Position numbers and translations under genes: made by a program | Assembly (NCBI GenBank): GCA_009792885.1 | Contig: WMCF01000018.1 | Span: 9,368,927-9,432,926, forward strand | Origin: Eremophila alpestris peregrina | Taxonomy: Eukaryota; Chordata; Aves; Passeriformes; Alaudidae | Direction: 5' to 3' | DNA length: 64,000 bases | The notes under the pieces: model-generated | What the model was told of the DNA's origin: nothing | What the model saw: only the letters and a program-made list of their open reading frames with translations | The model's database searches: none | Shown here: piece by piece, positions 50,811 through 60,900 of the stretch | How positions within the stretch are numbered: position 1 is the stretch's first letter | Layout of the letters: every line of letters starts with the position of its first letter

Positions 50811-51270
50811 GGAGCTGGCAGGGATGGGGAGCAGGCAGGGATGGGGAGCTGCAGGGATGGGGAGCAGGTAAGGATGGGGAGCAGGCAGGGATGGGGAGCA
50901 GGNNNNNNNNNNNNNNNNNNNNNNNNNNNNNNNNNNNNNNNNNNNNNNNNNNNNNNNNNNNNNNNNNNNNNNNNNNNNNNNNNNNNNNNNNNNNNNNNNN
51001 NNNNNNNNNNNNNNNNNNNGGATGGGGAGCAGGCAGGGATGGGGAGCAGGCAGGGATGGGGAGCAGACAGGGATGGGGAGCAGGTATGGATGGGGAGCAG
51101 GTAGAGATGGGGAGCAGGTCAGGGATGGGGAGCAGGCAGGGATGGGGAGCAGGCAGGGATGGGGAGCAGGCAGGGATGGGGAGCAGGCAGGGATGGGGAA
51201 CTGGCAGGGATGGGGAGCAGGCAGGGATGGGGAACTGGCAGGGATGGGGAGCGGGTAAGGATGGGGAGCC
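50811..51270. repeat. 17-bp G-rich minisatellite with assembly gap
   Basis: The unit is 'gggatggggagcaggca' with variants (aggtaa, aactggc, agctgc). About five copies precede and about fourteen to fifteen follow a run of N. Because 17 is not a multiple of three and the unit has no stop on the + strand, all three forward frames stay open, which produces false long ORFs. The + strand has GGG and GGGG runs in each unit and could form G-quadruplexes. Confidence 0.97.
50903..51019. other. Assembly gap (117 N) inside the minisatellite
   Basis: A run of 117 N flanked on both sides by the 17-bp repeat. The array could not be bridged, so the true copy number is unknown and the gap length may be an estimate. 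Confidence 1.
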
Positions 51271-54200
51271 TGGCCTGTGTTAGCCCCACATTCCTACAAA
51301 CTGGATCTGTTCATGTGGGGGCAGCTGTTGTCCAGCAGAAGTCAGGATATTTCAAGGAGGGGAGCAGGTGAGAAAACATGAGCTAGAATGAAATGTTTTT
51401 TCCTCACAGACTGTGAACACCTCCAAAGACAGCAGTTAGGTGGATTCCAGGCAAACTGTGTGCACTGCTCCAGAGCCCCTGGTAACTGGAATTCTCCAGC
51501 TGTCTGGATGCTGCTCAGGATGAGAAGCAAGGCTTTTCCCCCACCATGGCCCCTCCCCAAACTGCTGGGAAAGCCCCACTGCCAAAGGAAGGGTGTGTGT
51601 GTCACACCCACTACCCAGGCTGTGCTGCTGCTGAAGTAAGGCAGATCCATGAGATGACAAGTAAGCAAAACTGATGAAAGGAAACAAACATTTCAAGTTT
51701 AAAACTGAGCTTCCACAACACATTGGTTACCATACGACAATTAGCATATGCTAACATTTTTTGTAGCCCAGCCAAGTTTAGTACAGATTAACTAGAAGTC
51801 ACATATTTGTATGATGTAATCCTGATTTTGTCACTTGATTTAGGCTTTGTCTAGAACTCTTTTAAATTATCTTGTGCTTGGTTTCTTATTCCTGAAATAA
51901 AAATCCAGTAATTTGGCTATTTATGAACTATTTGGGTGAATATAAAAGCAGATGTAAAACAAATATCATGGGCAGCTGATGTGGTTGCTGCACTCAGCTG
52001 CCCCTGCACCTTCATCCTGAAGTGTGCTCCAAGGAGAACCATATGGGAAGTGCAGCAGCACCAAACTCTCTGCAGTTTTCAGAGCAGCACACTGAAATAA
52101 GCAGATGTTGAACACAGTCAATTATCAATTTAGCACAGGGTAAGACAAAGTGGTTCAATATACTGAACACCTGAAATGTTACCACGTTGCTGATGTAGCT
52201 TAAATGCAGCCTTTGTGATAACTTGGACTCCTCTGCAATAGGAACACAAGTGTAAAGAGAAGAAAAATTAAACTTTTATTTGGTTTATGTACAGTGATGA
52301 ATGATCATTAAACTGGCAGAGTTCTGAATTAATGTCGTAAAACAGAAAGTATCTGGATCCCATTCTGATAGAATCCAGAATAATTTTCTTATTATTTATA
52401 TTCCATACACCACTTTAATTGCATAAAGGCAAAATGATATTTACATTCCAGTTGTCATTTTCCTTTAATTGTAACAGGATCATTTTCTTTAACTAGCTGA
52501 TTTAAGACAACATCCTGTCTTCAACTTTTTCTATAATGAAAGTAGTTGTTATTAAGCACACTGGGACAATTTAAGATGTTTTGAAGTTAAAACCACTAGC
52601 ATGCTTTGCTTAATCAGTACTGCAAGGGTCTCGCATTTCAGAAACAATTCAAAAACTACAGAAATATTTATTTTAATTAAGGCTAGAACGTAAAATTCTA
52701 GTTGAAAGTTTCAATGCTGCCTGCCCTTGAAAGTTAAAAAAAAAAAATCAGGTGTGTCAGCTCACCTGAGTAAGTTTACAATGAACTAGAAGATCTCTTA
52801 GCATTCAGTAAAGCAGACAACCTGTTCATTCAACATTACACATTTACTGTAAAAACGAGTGTTTTCCAGACAGCGATAATTTATAATAGGTGGTTAGTGT
52901 GGCCAAGGCATAAACATAAAAATTTTCCTGACAGAACTGTTCAAATATCCTGAATCAACAAAGCACTCCCACACTGGATTTATGTGTGGTGACACGTCTC
53001 CCAGCTCGTCCCTCTGCCTTCTCCGAGTGACAGCTAACGCCAGCAAACAGTTCCCTACAATTCCATCTCCTCTCCAGGCTCCTGCTCACGGGTGTCCCTC
53101 AGTTCTTCACACCTTTGATTGCCACAGCAGTGGCTGCAGCCTCTCACGGCACAGACCTGCCCAGCTGTGTTTGGACACGTAAGGAGATAAGGCACAGCAG
53201 CACAACTCAGAGGCTAAGCCCCTAATTCGCTCCTGTGCTAGACCACACTACACCAGCGCTGACTTATCCAGCCTCCACTCCCACTTTATACTGCGTTAGA
53301 CATGTATACATACAATAAACGTATTAACAAAAAGAGAAAAAAATTTGAATTGCACACATTTTTGTATAAGACACACATCCATCCCAAAGCTCAACCACTC
53401 GCAGGTGATCTAAAGGTATTAAAACCAATTTCCATGGGAGGACTGGCTGAACCACGCATGGACAAGCGAGCCCAGTGATCTCACGGTGGGACGTGGCAGC
53501 TATTCCTGCACACGGAGCAGTTGATGTGAGCCCACGGTGTGCTCACACGTCACAGCTCCAATCAATTGGCACATGCAGAGCGGCTCTGACACATCCGAGG
53601 CTCACCCAGGCCGAGGCGCATGTGCGCTGGTTCTGCTCACGCACAGCCAGTGCTCCAGGAGATGGACATTTTTTTTTACTAGACCAGATGGCAACCTGGC
53701 AACTCCAGCAAATGCCACACCGGCGATCCCACTGTGCAGAGGCGGTGGCCTTTTCCTTCCCGCTCCCTGCCCTTTTTCTCTCTGCTCCACCCAAGCCTGG
53801 ACCTGTATAGCGTTCAATGTTTACGCTAACTTGCCCGAGTTAACAAAATTCAAAGGCACTTTCTTCTGTCAGACAACATGTAAACACATTAAGATCCCAT
53901 ATCTGAAACTGCATGAGCAGTACACCCATGCTGTCATTTGCAGACTTCATAATACAAACATTTAACTCAGGATGCATTTTTTTATTTGGCATAAACGAGT
54001 ACATTTTCAGTGACAGGGCCAAGAAAGCCATACCAACAATCCAGCTGTTCTTGCACGGCTGAACAATAGGGATGGCTCTATATAATTTTATACATAAGTA
54101 GAGACAAATGTGTTACTTTCTAATGTATTTCATACATTACATGGAAATGTCAAAAAGGTCTAGTTTAATTACTCACAAACCTAGAAAAGAAATCAACAAA

Positions 54201-54460
54201 GGCTTTATGTTACAAAATGGTTCTGAAGAAAACACGGGCCAGCAGAAGTCGTATTTGCCACAGCAAACCATTTAATTTTGTATTCTGACGCTGACAAGTG
54301 AAAAATTGGGGAAGGAAAAGCAGTGTAAAGATCTGGATTGCTTTGTGTTTTTACTTTAAAATAAAACAGCAACCAACATCAGCCCCTCCTTCCCTCTTTG
54401 TACCTGTGCGATACTCCAGGCCATTTTATCAACTGGGATTCAAACAGAAACCTAAAAGGC
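51271..54460. other. Intergenic region upstream of KMT2C
   Basis: AT-rich unique sequence, no gene recognised. CpGs become more frequent from about 53 kb (for example near 53450-53830) toward the KMT2C island. A poly(A) run lies near 52737-52747. No mobile element is evident. Confidence 0.5.
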
Positions 54461-56255
54461 CACTGGAAACACGCTCCGTGCGGGGCTCTCGGGACGTGTT
54501 TACTCGCACCCTTGGGGCTATCGCTCCCTACCACGTCTGCAAGCCCGGCGAAGTTCCCGAACCCGCCCGCCAAGCCCGAGTCACCGCGCTGCTCTTCTGT
54601 CCGTGCGCCCTGTTCCGTGATTCAGCACCCGCGCCCCGACCCGCTCCCTCCGCTCGGGCCCCGGGAGGGAGGGAAGGAAGGAAGGAGGGAGGGACGGCCG
54701 GCCTGGGGCCCCGCGGGGGCGGCTCCGGGGTGCCCTTGGGGCGGTGCCCGGCGCGGGGGCCCCGGGCCGGCGGCCGCGCTCGGCTGGAGCCGCTCCCGCG
54801 GCGGGCAACGGAGCGCGCCGGGGCAGCGCCCGGGAGGAAAGTCCGGGGGCGCGGCCGCTTCCTCGCCCCGTGGCCGGACTTTTCTCCGGCTGCGAGGCCG
54901 CGGCGCTTCCCCGCCTCCCTCGGAGCCCGAGTCCCCGCTGGCCTCCGGGACACGTTAAATCCCGTGTAATGAGGCTTAACCCCGCCCCGCAGCCGGGCGG
55001 GCAGGCAGCCAGCCAGCCGGGCCCCTGCCCGGGGAGCTCCCCCCCGCCCCGAGCGCCCGCAGCTGTTCCAGCCGGAGCTGCTGGAAAGCGGCCACGCTCC
55101 CCAGACTTTGTCTCCCTCGCACACAGCGCTGAACTCTGCTCCCTCCCTCCTTCCCATCCCCCGGGGCGCCCGCGGCTCCCCCCGCCCGCACCGCCCCGAG
55201 CCGCAGACGCGCGGCGGGGGGAAGGGGGAGCGCTCCCGCCGCCGGGCTCCCGCCGCCTCCCCGGGGGCTCCGCGGGGCTCGGGGGGAGCGAGCGCCGCCG
55301 GGGCGGGCACCGAGCGCTGTCCCCGGAGCGCAGCCCGTGCGCGGGGAGCGGCCGCTCGCACCCAGAAGGGGCTTTTCCTTTTCCACGGGGAAACAGATAA
55401 AAAGAAATAACAAGGGCGGGGAAAAGGGTGGGGGAGCGCTGGGGCAGCGGCCGGGGCGCGGCGCGGGGTGCGGTGCGCGGAGCACCCCGTGGCGCCGCGT
55501 CCCGTCCGGGCCCCGCTCCGCGGTTTCCCCGCAGCCCGGCGCGGCCCCAGCCCAGCCCGTGAGGTCAGCGAGGCGGCGGATGGGTGTCTGCGCCGGGGGA
55601 CGGGCGGTGGGCGGGCGGGGCAGGCGCAGTGTGGGGCCGCGGCAGGGGAGGAGGAGGAGGGCGGGCGGTCGCTGTGTCTATGTGTCGCACAGGCTGGGGG
55701 GGAAGGGAGTCGGGGAGGGGGGGGTTACACACCAGGGCAGCGCCGGGATCCCTTCTCCACCCCGCGGGGAGGGGGCAGGGCGCCGCCTCCTCCTCCCCCT
55801 TCCTCCTCCCCCTTTTTCACCCTTCCTCCTCCTTCTTTCCCCAAAGTTAAACTTCCTGCTCCCGGCCCGGCTGGGAAGGGGACGCGGAGCCCGGCCGGAC
55901 TCAGCCCCTCGACACACACAACAGCTGGAGCTGTCAAAACTTCCTCCGCTCGGCCTCGGCCCCCGCCGCCTCCGCCGCCGCCGCCCGCTCCTCCTCCGCC
56001 CCCGGGGGCTCTGCGCGGGGGGAGGGCGCAGGGCCAGGGTACAATGAAGCGGCGGCCGCCGCAGCCGGGCAGCGCAGCAGCCGGAGCCGCCGCCAGCGCC
56101 CGGGGCCTCTGAGCGGGGGCGCCCAGCGGCGGGACCAGCCGCGTCTCTCTCGCTCGCTCTCTTCACCTCCCCCAGCCCCGACAGACCCCGCCGAGCCCGG
56201 AGAGGGTGTTATTGTGTGTGAGACCCTTCCTTCCGTCCTCTGCGCTTTCTCTTCG

Positions 56256-56309
<54 letters not shown>
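56256..56309. repeat. 54-base C homopolymer
   Basis: An uninterrupted run of 54 C between 'cttcg' and 'tcctcctgctc', about 205 bases before the KMT2C start codon. Runs this long are rare, slip readily in replication and sequencing, and can form G-quadruplex (opposite strand) or i-motif structures. The exact length in the assembly should not be trusted. Confidence 0.9.
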
Positions 56310-56312
<3 letters not shown>

Positions 56313-56325
56313 TCCTGCTCTCCCC

Positions 56326-56367
56326 ATGCTGCTCCCCCTGCTACCTGTGCTGGTCGGCGGCGGCTGA
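56326..56367 (+). other. Upstream ORF in the KMT2C leader (13 aa)
   Basis: ATG at 56326 followed by MLLPLLPVLVGGG and TGA. It lies between the C run and the KMT2C start. It would be in the mRNA if transcription starts upstream of it, which is likely given the island but not shown. Confidence 0.4.
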
Positions 56368-56375
56368 GGCCAGCG

Positions 56376-56510
56376 ATGCGAGGCGGAGGTGGAGGAGGCG
56401 GAGGTGAGGAGGAGAGGAGCCGCGGGAGCAGGAGGAGCATCGGGATCCCCATCACCATCCTCATCTTCATCCTCATCATCATCATCCATGTGTCTCTCTC
56501 GTCCTGCTGA
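56376..56510 (+). other. Upstream ORF in the KMT2C leader (44 aa)
   Basis: ATG at 56376, 44 codons, TGA at 56508-56510, ending five bases before the KMT2C ATG. The peptide starts with MRGGGGGGGG and contains a hydrophobic Ile-rich run produced by a CAT/ATC trinucleotide repeat at about 56447-56490. It may restrain initiation at KMT2C; that is an inference. Confidence 0.4.
56447..56490 (+). repeat. Imperfect CAT trinucleotide repeat
   Basis: Repeated cat/cct/ctt triplets ending in 'catcatcatcatccatg' in the KMT2C leader. It encodes an Asp-rich stretch on the opposite strand, which is a composition artefact and not a gene. Confidence 0.75.
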
Positions 56511-56514
56511 CTAG
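56488..56514 (+). other. Upstream ORF ending one base before the KMT2C ATG
   Basis: ATG at 56488 encodes MCLSRPAD and stops with TAG at 56512-56514, leaving one base before the ATG at 56516. This tight spacing would favour leaky scanning or termination-reinitiation if the uORF is translated. Confidence 0.4.
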
Positions 56515-56515
56515 G

Positions 56516-56691
56516 ATGTCAACGGAGGACAAGAGTCTGGTGGTGGCGGTGGTGGAGCCGCCTCAGCAGCAGCAGCAGCCCCCCGAGCCTGGAGCTCCCC
56601 CCCCAGCAGCAGCAGCAGCAGCCACAGACAAAAGACCTAGGGGCCGGCCTCGCAAAGATGGCGCTTCCCCTTTCCAGAGAGCCAGAAAGAA
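56516..56691 (+). CDS. KMT2C: KMT2C (MLL3) coding exon 1
   Basis: 176 nt: 58 codons plus two bases, from ATG at 56516 to a consensus donor (gtaagt at 56692). The product begins MSTEDKSLVVAVVEPP, then Gln5, a Pro-rich patch, Ala6, and the conserved block TDKRPRGRPRKDGASPFQRA. The RPRGRPRK core (residues 40-47) is the N-terminal AT-hook of KMT2C, a minor-groove DNA-binding motif. KMT2C is the catalytic subunit of a COMPASS-like complex (with WDR5, RBBP5, ASH2L, KDM6A, PTIP/PAXIP1) that monomethylates H3K4 at enhancers in the nucleus; its PHD fingers and SET domain lie in exons beyond this window. The ATG has A at -3. The VVAVVEPP/Gln5/Ala6 segment differs from the mammalian N-terminus I remember, as expected in a low-complexity linker. 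Confidence 0.93.
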
Positions 56692-57861
56692 GTAAGTTCA
56701 GCGTTTGTGTGTGCGAGGCAGAGAGGGGCCGGGGCAGGCGGCCAGGCGCAGGCAGAGCTGTCAGTGGAGACTCGCTGCTCGTCGCCCCCTCCCTCTGCCT
56801 AATGCCATTTTGAGAAGGGCCCTTCTTTCTTCTCCTATCCCCTTTGCACTTTCCCCTCCTCCTCCTCCTTTTTCACCTTTGTCTTCCTCCGCCTGCTCTC
56901 CCCTTTCCACTTTTCTTTCACCATCCCCTATTCTTTTCTTCGCCTCCTTCTTCAGAGTTTCTCTTTAGCTCTTCCCCTTTCACCCTCTTCCTCCTTTTCC
57001 CCTCGCCTCTACACCTTCCCCCTTCTTTTTGGGTCCGTTCCCTTCCAGGACGCTCGGCTGCCTTCAGCGTCGCCTGGGTACTCCCTGTGCGCTGACGGGA
57101 GTTCCTCGTCGCCCTCCCTCGCAATGCCCCCCCCTTCCCCTCCTCTTTTTGGGAAGGCACACTCGGTTCCCGGCGGGTGGCGGGGAGGACACCCCCGCAC
57201 CCCCCGCGCACACGCGGAGTTGAGGCAGGAGTTTCTCGGCGGAGCTGTCAGCGGCCGCCGCTCGCAGGGACGCGCCGGCGGGACGGTGCCGGAGCACAAC
57301 AAACACACGGAGGGAGGGGGCGGAGGATGGCGGGGGGGAGCCCGTTCCCAGGCGCTGGCTGCTCTCCGTTGGCCGCGGCCTCTCCCCGCCGGGGGCGCGG
57401 GCGCTCTCCAGCCCCAGCGCTCCCCCCGCCCCGCCGGGCGCTCCCCGGGGGCCGCCCCGCTCCCGCAGCCCCGGGCGGGGATCCCGCGGGGCCGGGCAGG
57501 GAGCGCTGCCGAGCCGGGGAGGGGCCCGCTGCGGGTGCCCGGGGTGCGGGGCCGGGCTGCGCTCGGGGAGAGGGAGGCCCCGGCGGCCGCTGCCGCGCTG
57601 GCTGCGCTCCCCGCGGGTTATTTTTGAGTAGGATGGAGCTTGCCATGGCATAGCTGATGGCAGCGGTAATAGGGCAAAGCTGGGCGGCACGTTTGGCCAA
57701 GGGACGTCAGGAGGTGACCGAAAGAGCTCCTGCGCTGTGAGGGCTCTCCGAGCCTCGGGGGTTCAGAGGTTGTTCTCTTTGTTTTGGGGGACGCGCTCGG
57801 TTTGACACTGCCGTGTTGGTCCTGGCGCTTCCTTAAACGCCCATCCCAGACATCACTGCCA

Positions 57862-57990
57862 ATTTCCGCGCCGGAATCATTTCGCTTGGAAAAGACCTTT
57901 AAGGTCAAGCCCGACCATAAGGTCACAGTGGAAGTCCACAGCATGACAAGGGATTGGGCTGGGCTGGACCTAAACACATGCAGAGACCAT
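57862..57990 (-). repeat. CR1 LINE 3' end fragment in KMT2C intron 1
   Basis: On the minus strand, 'cttgaccttaaaggtctttt' and 'ccaagcgaaatgattcc' match the CR1 3' end ('gatcttaaaggtcttttccaa...'). It sits just outside the 3' edge of the CpG island, in opposite orientation to KMT2C. Confidence 0.7.
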
Positions 57991-60900
57991 GCATCTTTTA
58001 TATGCGTTTGTTTTAACAAATCCGTATCCTAAGGACAGAACTATCATTAGTTTGGGATATATGATTTTTTTGTTGTTGTTGTCATTGATGAAAGTTTACC
58101 TGCAAAGATTTTCATGTCACCTCTGGTTTTGGGGAAGGTGTGTTGTTTACAGCTCCCTCTTTCCATTATCTTACGTATTTTCCTGATAAAAATTTTAATA
58201 TAGCCGTCGTTGAAAGTAGTTGGCAAACGTACACGTGGTGAAGTTCTTGGGCTCATCTCCTTTATGCTTAGTTTTACATAGTTGGGTTTTATTTTTACTT
58301 ATAGAATCCAAACCTTACATAGGAAACCTCTGACTGTTCTATTTTAAAGGAAATTTTTCTGAAGAAGAATGCTGATACAACTGAAATGTATGTGTCTGCA
58401 CAAAAAAAACCTAAATAGTGTTATCTGTGAAAATTGACACATCTTGTTAGGCCAGTTTGAGGTTGTGTATGCACTCCTGAGGAAAAGTGTGTGTTAAAGA
58501 GGCAATTCCTTGCCTTCAGTTAGGTTTTTGGTGTCATGGCAATTTTGTTGGCTAGGTTTAGGAAGAAATAAAATATTCCTGTAAAATGTGAGCTTATGTG
58601 GACATGACTGTAAGTGTTTGGGTAAAAGTGGGAAATTAAATTAGCTGAGACAAAAAATTAAAATGAATCAATACTCTTTTTGTTCACACTCTGATTCACC
58701 ACTCCTGGCTGGCGTGGTGCTCCCTGTCCTGCTGCATCTTTCAGCAGATCCTGTGCTTTTGGTACAGACATTATAACGTAAGAATTTTATAAAAACTAGT
58801 TATTTTCTAACCTGCACAGCACAGGTATACACTGGTGGTTTGTAGTTGCATCCATTTTGGGAAGAAAATGGTTTTATTTTGTAAGTTTATCTATTTACAA
58901 AATACTGATTGCAACTAGCCTAGCAAATACAGAAGTAAGACAACTAGAACTATTTTTTATTTTTTTCTTCAGAGTGCTTGGTCCTGTCTTCCTTTTCATT
59001 TCTGTGCTTTCCAGTTGGATTAATGTGCCTCATGTAAACCAGATAAAAGAGCATATGTCAGACCATTTTCTGTACTGTAATCACATGTCTAAATCACTAT
59101 TAGCCAGTCAAATTGTTCAACTGCTTTATCCCATTATAGGAAATGTTCCACTGAATGTTCAGTCTAAGTGCAGTGTAAGTAATGATAAAACGAAGAGCCC
59201 TGCATTAAACTGGCAAAGCCAGAATAGAATAATTCCTCAGCTATGGATCCCTCCATTAAACAGCAGTGCCATATTGGAGAGTGCTTTAGGTTGGTACTTT
59301 ACCTTCTTTGAAGGCCATGTTTTTAAGCAAATTTGATGAGTTTAAGCAGACAGATGGAAAACTGCCTTGGATCTCGTCCTGTGAGATGCCAGGGACTCTC
59401 AGCTCTTCCCAGAAGTGAGCTGATGTGGAGGGAGCAGAGGGTTCTTCAGCAGGACAGTGCTTGCCCACATCTCATTCTGTGTTTTACCTGGTTATCAGTA
59501 AAAATTCCAGTGGTGCTTTGGACACAGATAAGTACAGGGAACAGTGGAGGCTTCCTGTAGGTGAAGAACTGTAGGTGGGAATCAGTGTCATCAGTACCTG
59601 GAGAGAGGTACAGATGGTAAAATGTGGTGCTAGAACAGCTTTTTATCATTGTTTGAAGGATGTAGCTTCATGTAGCACTGTCAGGAGAGTTAATCTTAGG
59701 TGAACAGTTCATTTTTATTATTTATATTGTAATTGTGCCTAGAGGCCAGGGCACCATTGCACTACACGCAGTACAAATGCATAAGCAAAGGTTGTTCCTG
59801 CACAAACAATTTCTTAATTTAAATGTAAAGATAAGACAGCATGTAAACGTGAGAAATGTATTGGGAAAGCACAAGGGAGCTGTGAGAATGCTGTGAGCAA
59901 AAGAACATGCACAGGTTCAAGTACCCTGGCTGTCTCAGCATCGGGGAGTGATTCACAGGCATCCAACTTGGAGGATATATTTAAGGCAGGGTGGCATTGT
60001 CACCCTGAGGATTTTCAGATAGCTGGTTTCCTGCCTGAACTGCCAGGCCAACACTCCTGTTTTATGCCTTACATTTTGGCAAGGGGGTATCTGTACAGAG
60101 CAGCAATTCAAATTTAAGAGGTGGACCAGGAACGGGCCATGCAGAGCCTTAAAATTTGGAGCAAGGGGGTTGTTCATGCTATGGTGCATCAGGAAGAATA
60201 CAGAGAACTGTAATCAAGGCAATGGATGAAGGAAGTATTTTTGTAGTATCACCTTTCTGCCTTAAAAGGTAGAAAGACTGAATTTATAAAAGCTGAGAAA
60301 AGATAATAAAGTTGCATTATTAAAGCTAGGACATGATGGAGAAGAAAGAAGCTTTCAGGTGCATGGTGAAAAGAACTCTTGCTAGGATTGTAGAGGAAAA
60401 ATGGAAATAATTCACTGCCATCTCACTGTATGGCCTGAAATCCTGGGAATTTAACTCTTGCTTGGCTTATACCTCAAGTTCCAGGGGAGGGACCTGAAGA
60501 ATAGGAACGTGGTTGAAAAGAAGTTACAGAGGAAGAGTTCTGTTTTAACTATACTGTCATTGTATGAACAGCTGGTTGTTCATGAAAATGTATCAGAATA
60601 GTATTGTACAGGTGCAATAAACGTTTTTGTAGTCAATTTTAAGTAGCAGAGCTTTCTTAATCTCTACAGGTTATGAGCAGCACAAACAGATGCAGCTTCT
60701 TAGCAAAATTCAGTAGCAGAAGTCTCATTGACTGTGACCCTTTGTAGATCAGTGTCTGAACTCACTTTATTTCCAGCATCCATCAGATCTTAATGTTTGT
60801 TACAAGTTACTTTTGCAAATGTGTTTTGTTTCAAGCAGCATATAATAATGCTTTCAAAATTGTGGAGAACATTTTGTGTTTCTTTTTAATTACTCACGTT

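Larger units (their letters stand above)
54470..56515 (+). promoter_or_regulatory. KMT2C: KMT2C CpG-island promoter and 5' leader
   Basis: A strong CpG island begins near 54470 and continues past exon 1 to about 57610, roughly 3.1 kb, the size usual for a broadly expressed chromatin regulator. It contains a GGGA/GGAA run (54662-54694), CCG-rich stretches near 55965-55990, ETS-like 'acttcc' words near 55851 and 55938, and a 54-base C run at 56256-56309. No TATA box is seen. The transcription start is not placed. Confidence 0.8.

Noticed and set aside
50747..51371. Repetitive ORFs of up to 178 codons over the minisatellite
   Set aside because: A 17-bp unit without stop codons keeps all three + frames open, and one frame crosses the N gap. 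No coding evidence.
54528..56485. Several ORFs of 160-277 codons on both strands of the KMT2C CpG island
   Set aside because: GC-rich sequence lacks the AT-rich stop codons, so long frames open in every register. Translations are Pro/Arg/Gly/Ala-rich with no recognisable domain, overlap each other, and fall in the promoter and leader of KMT2C.
56163..56489. Minus-strand Asp/Glu-rich ORF (108 codons) starting with a run of D and E
   Set aside because: It is the antisense of the CAT trinucleotide repeat and of the 54-base C run (poly-Gly). Low-complexity artefact.
56214..56510. 98-codon frame leading into KMT2C
   Set aside because: It begins at GTG, not ATG, and its poly-Pro tract is the C homopolymer. 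Only the part from the ATG at 56376 is considered, as a uORF.
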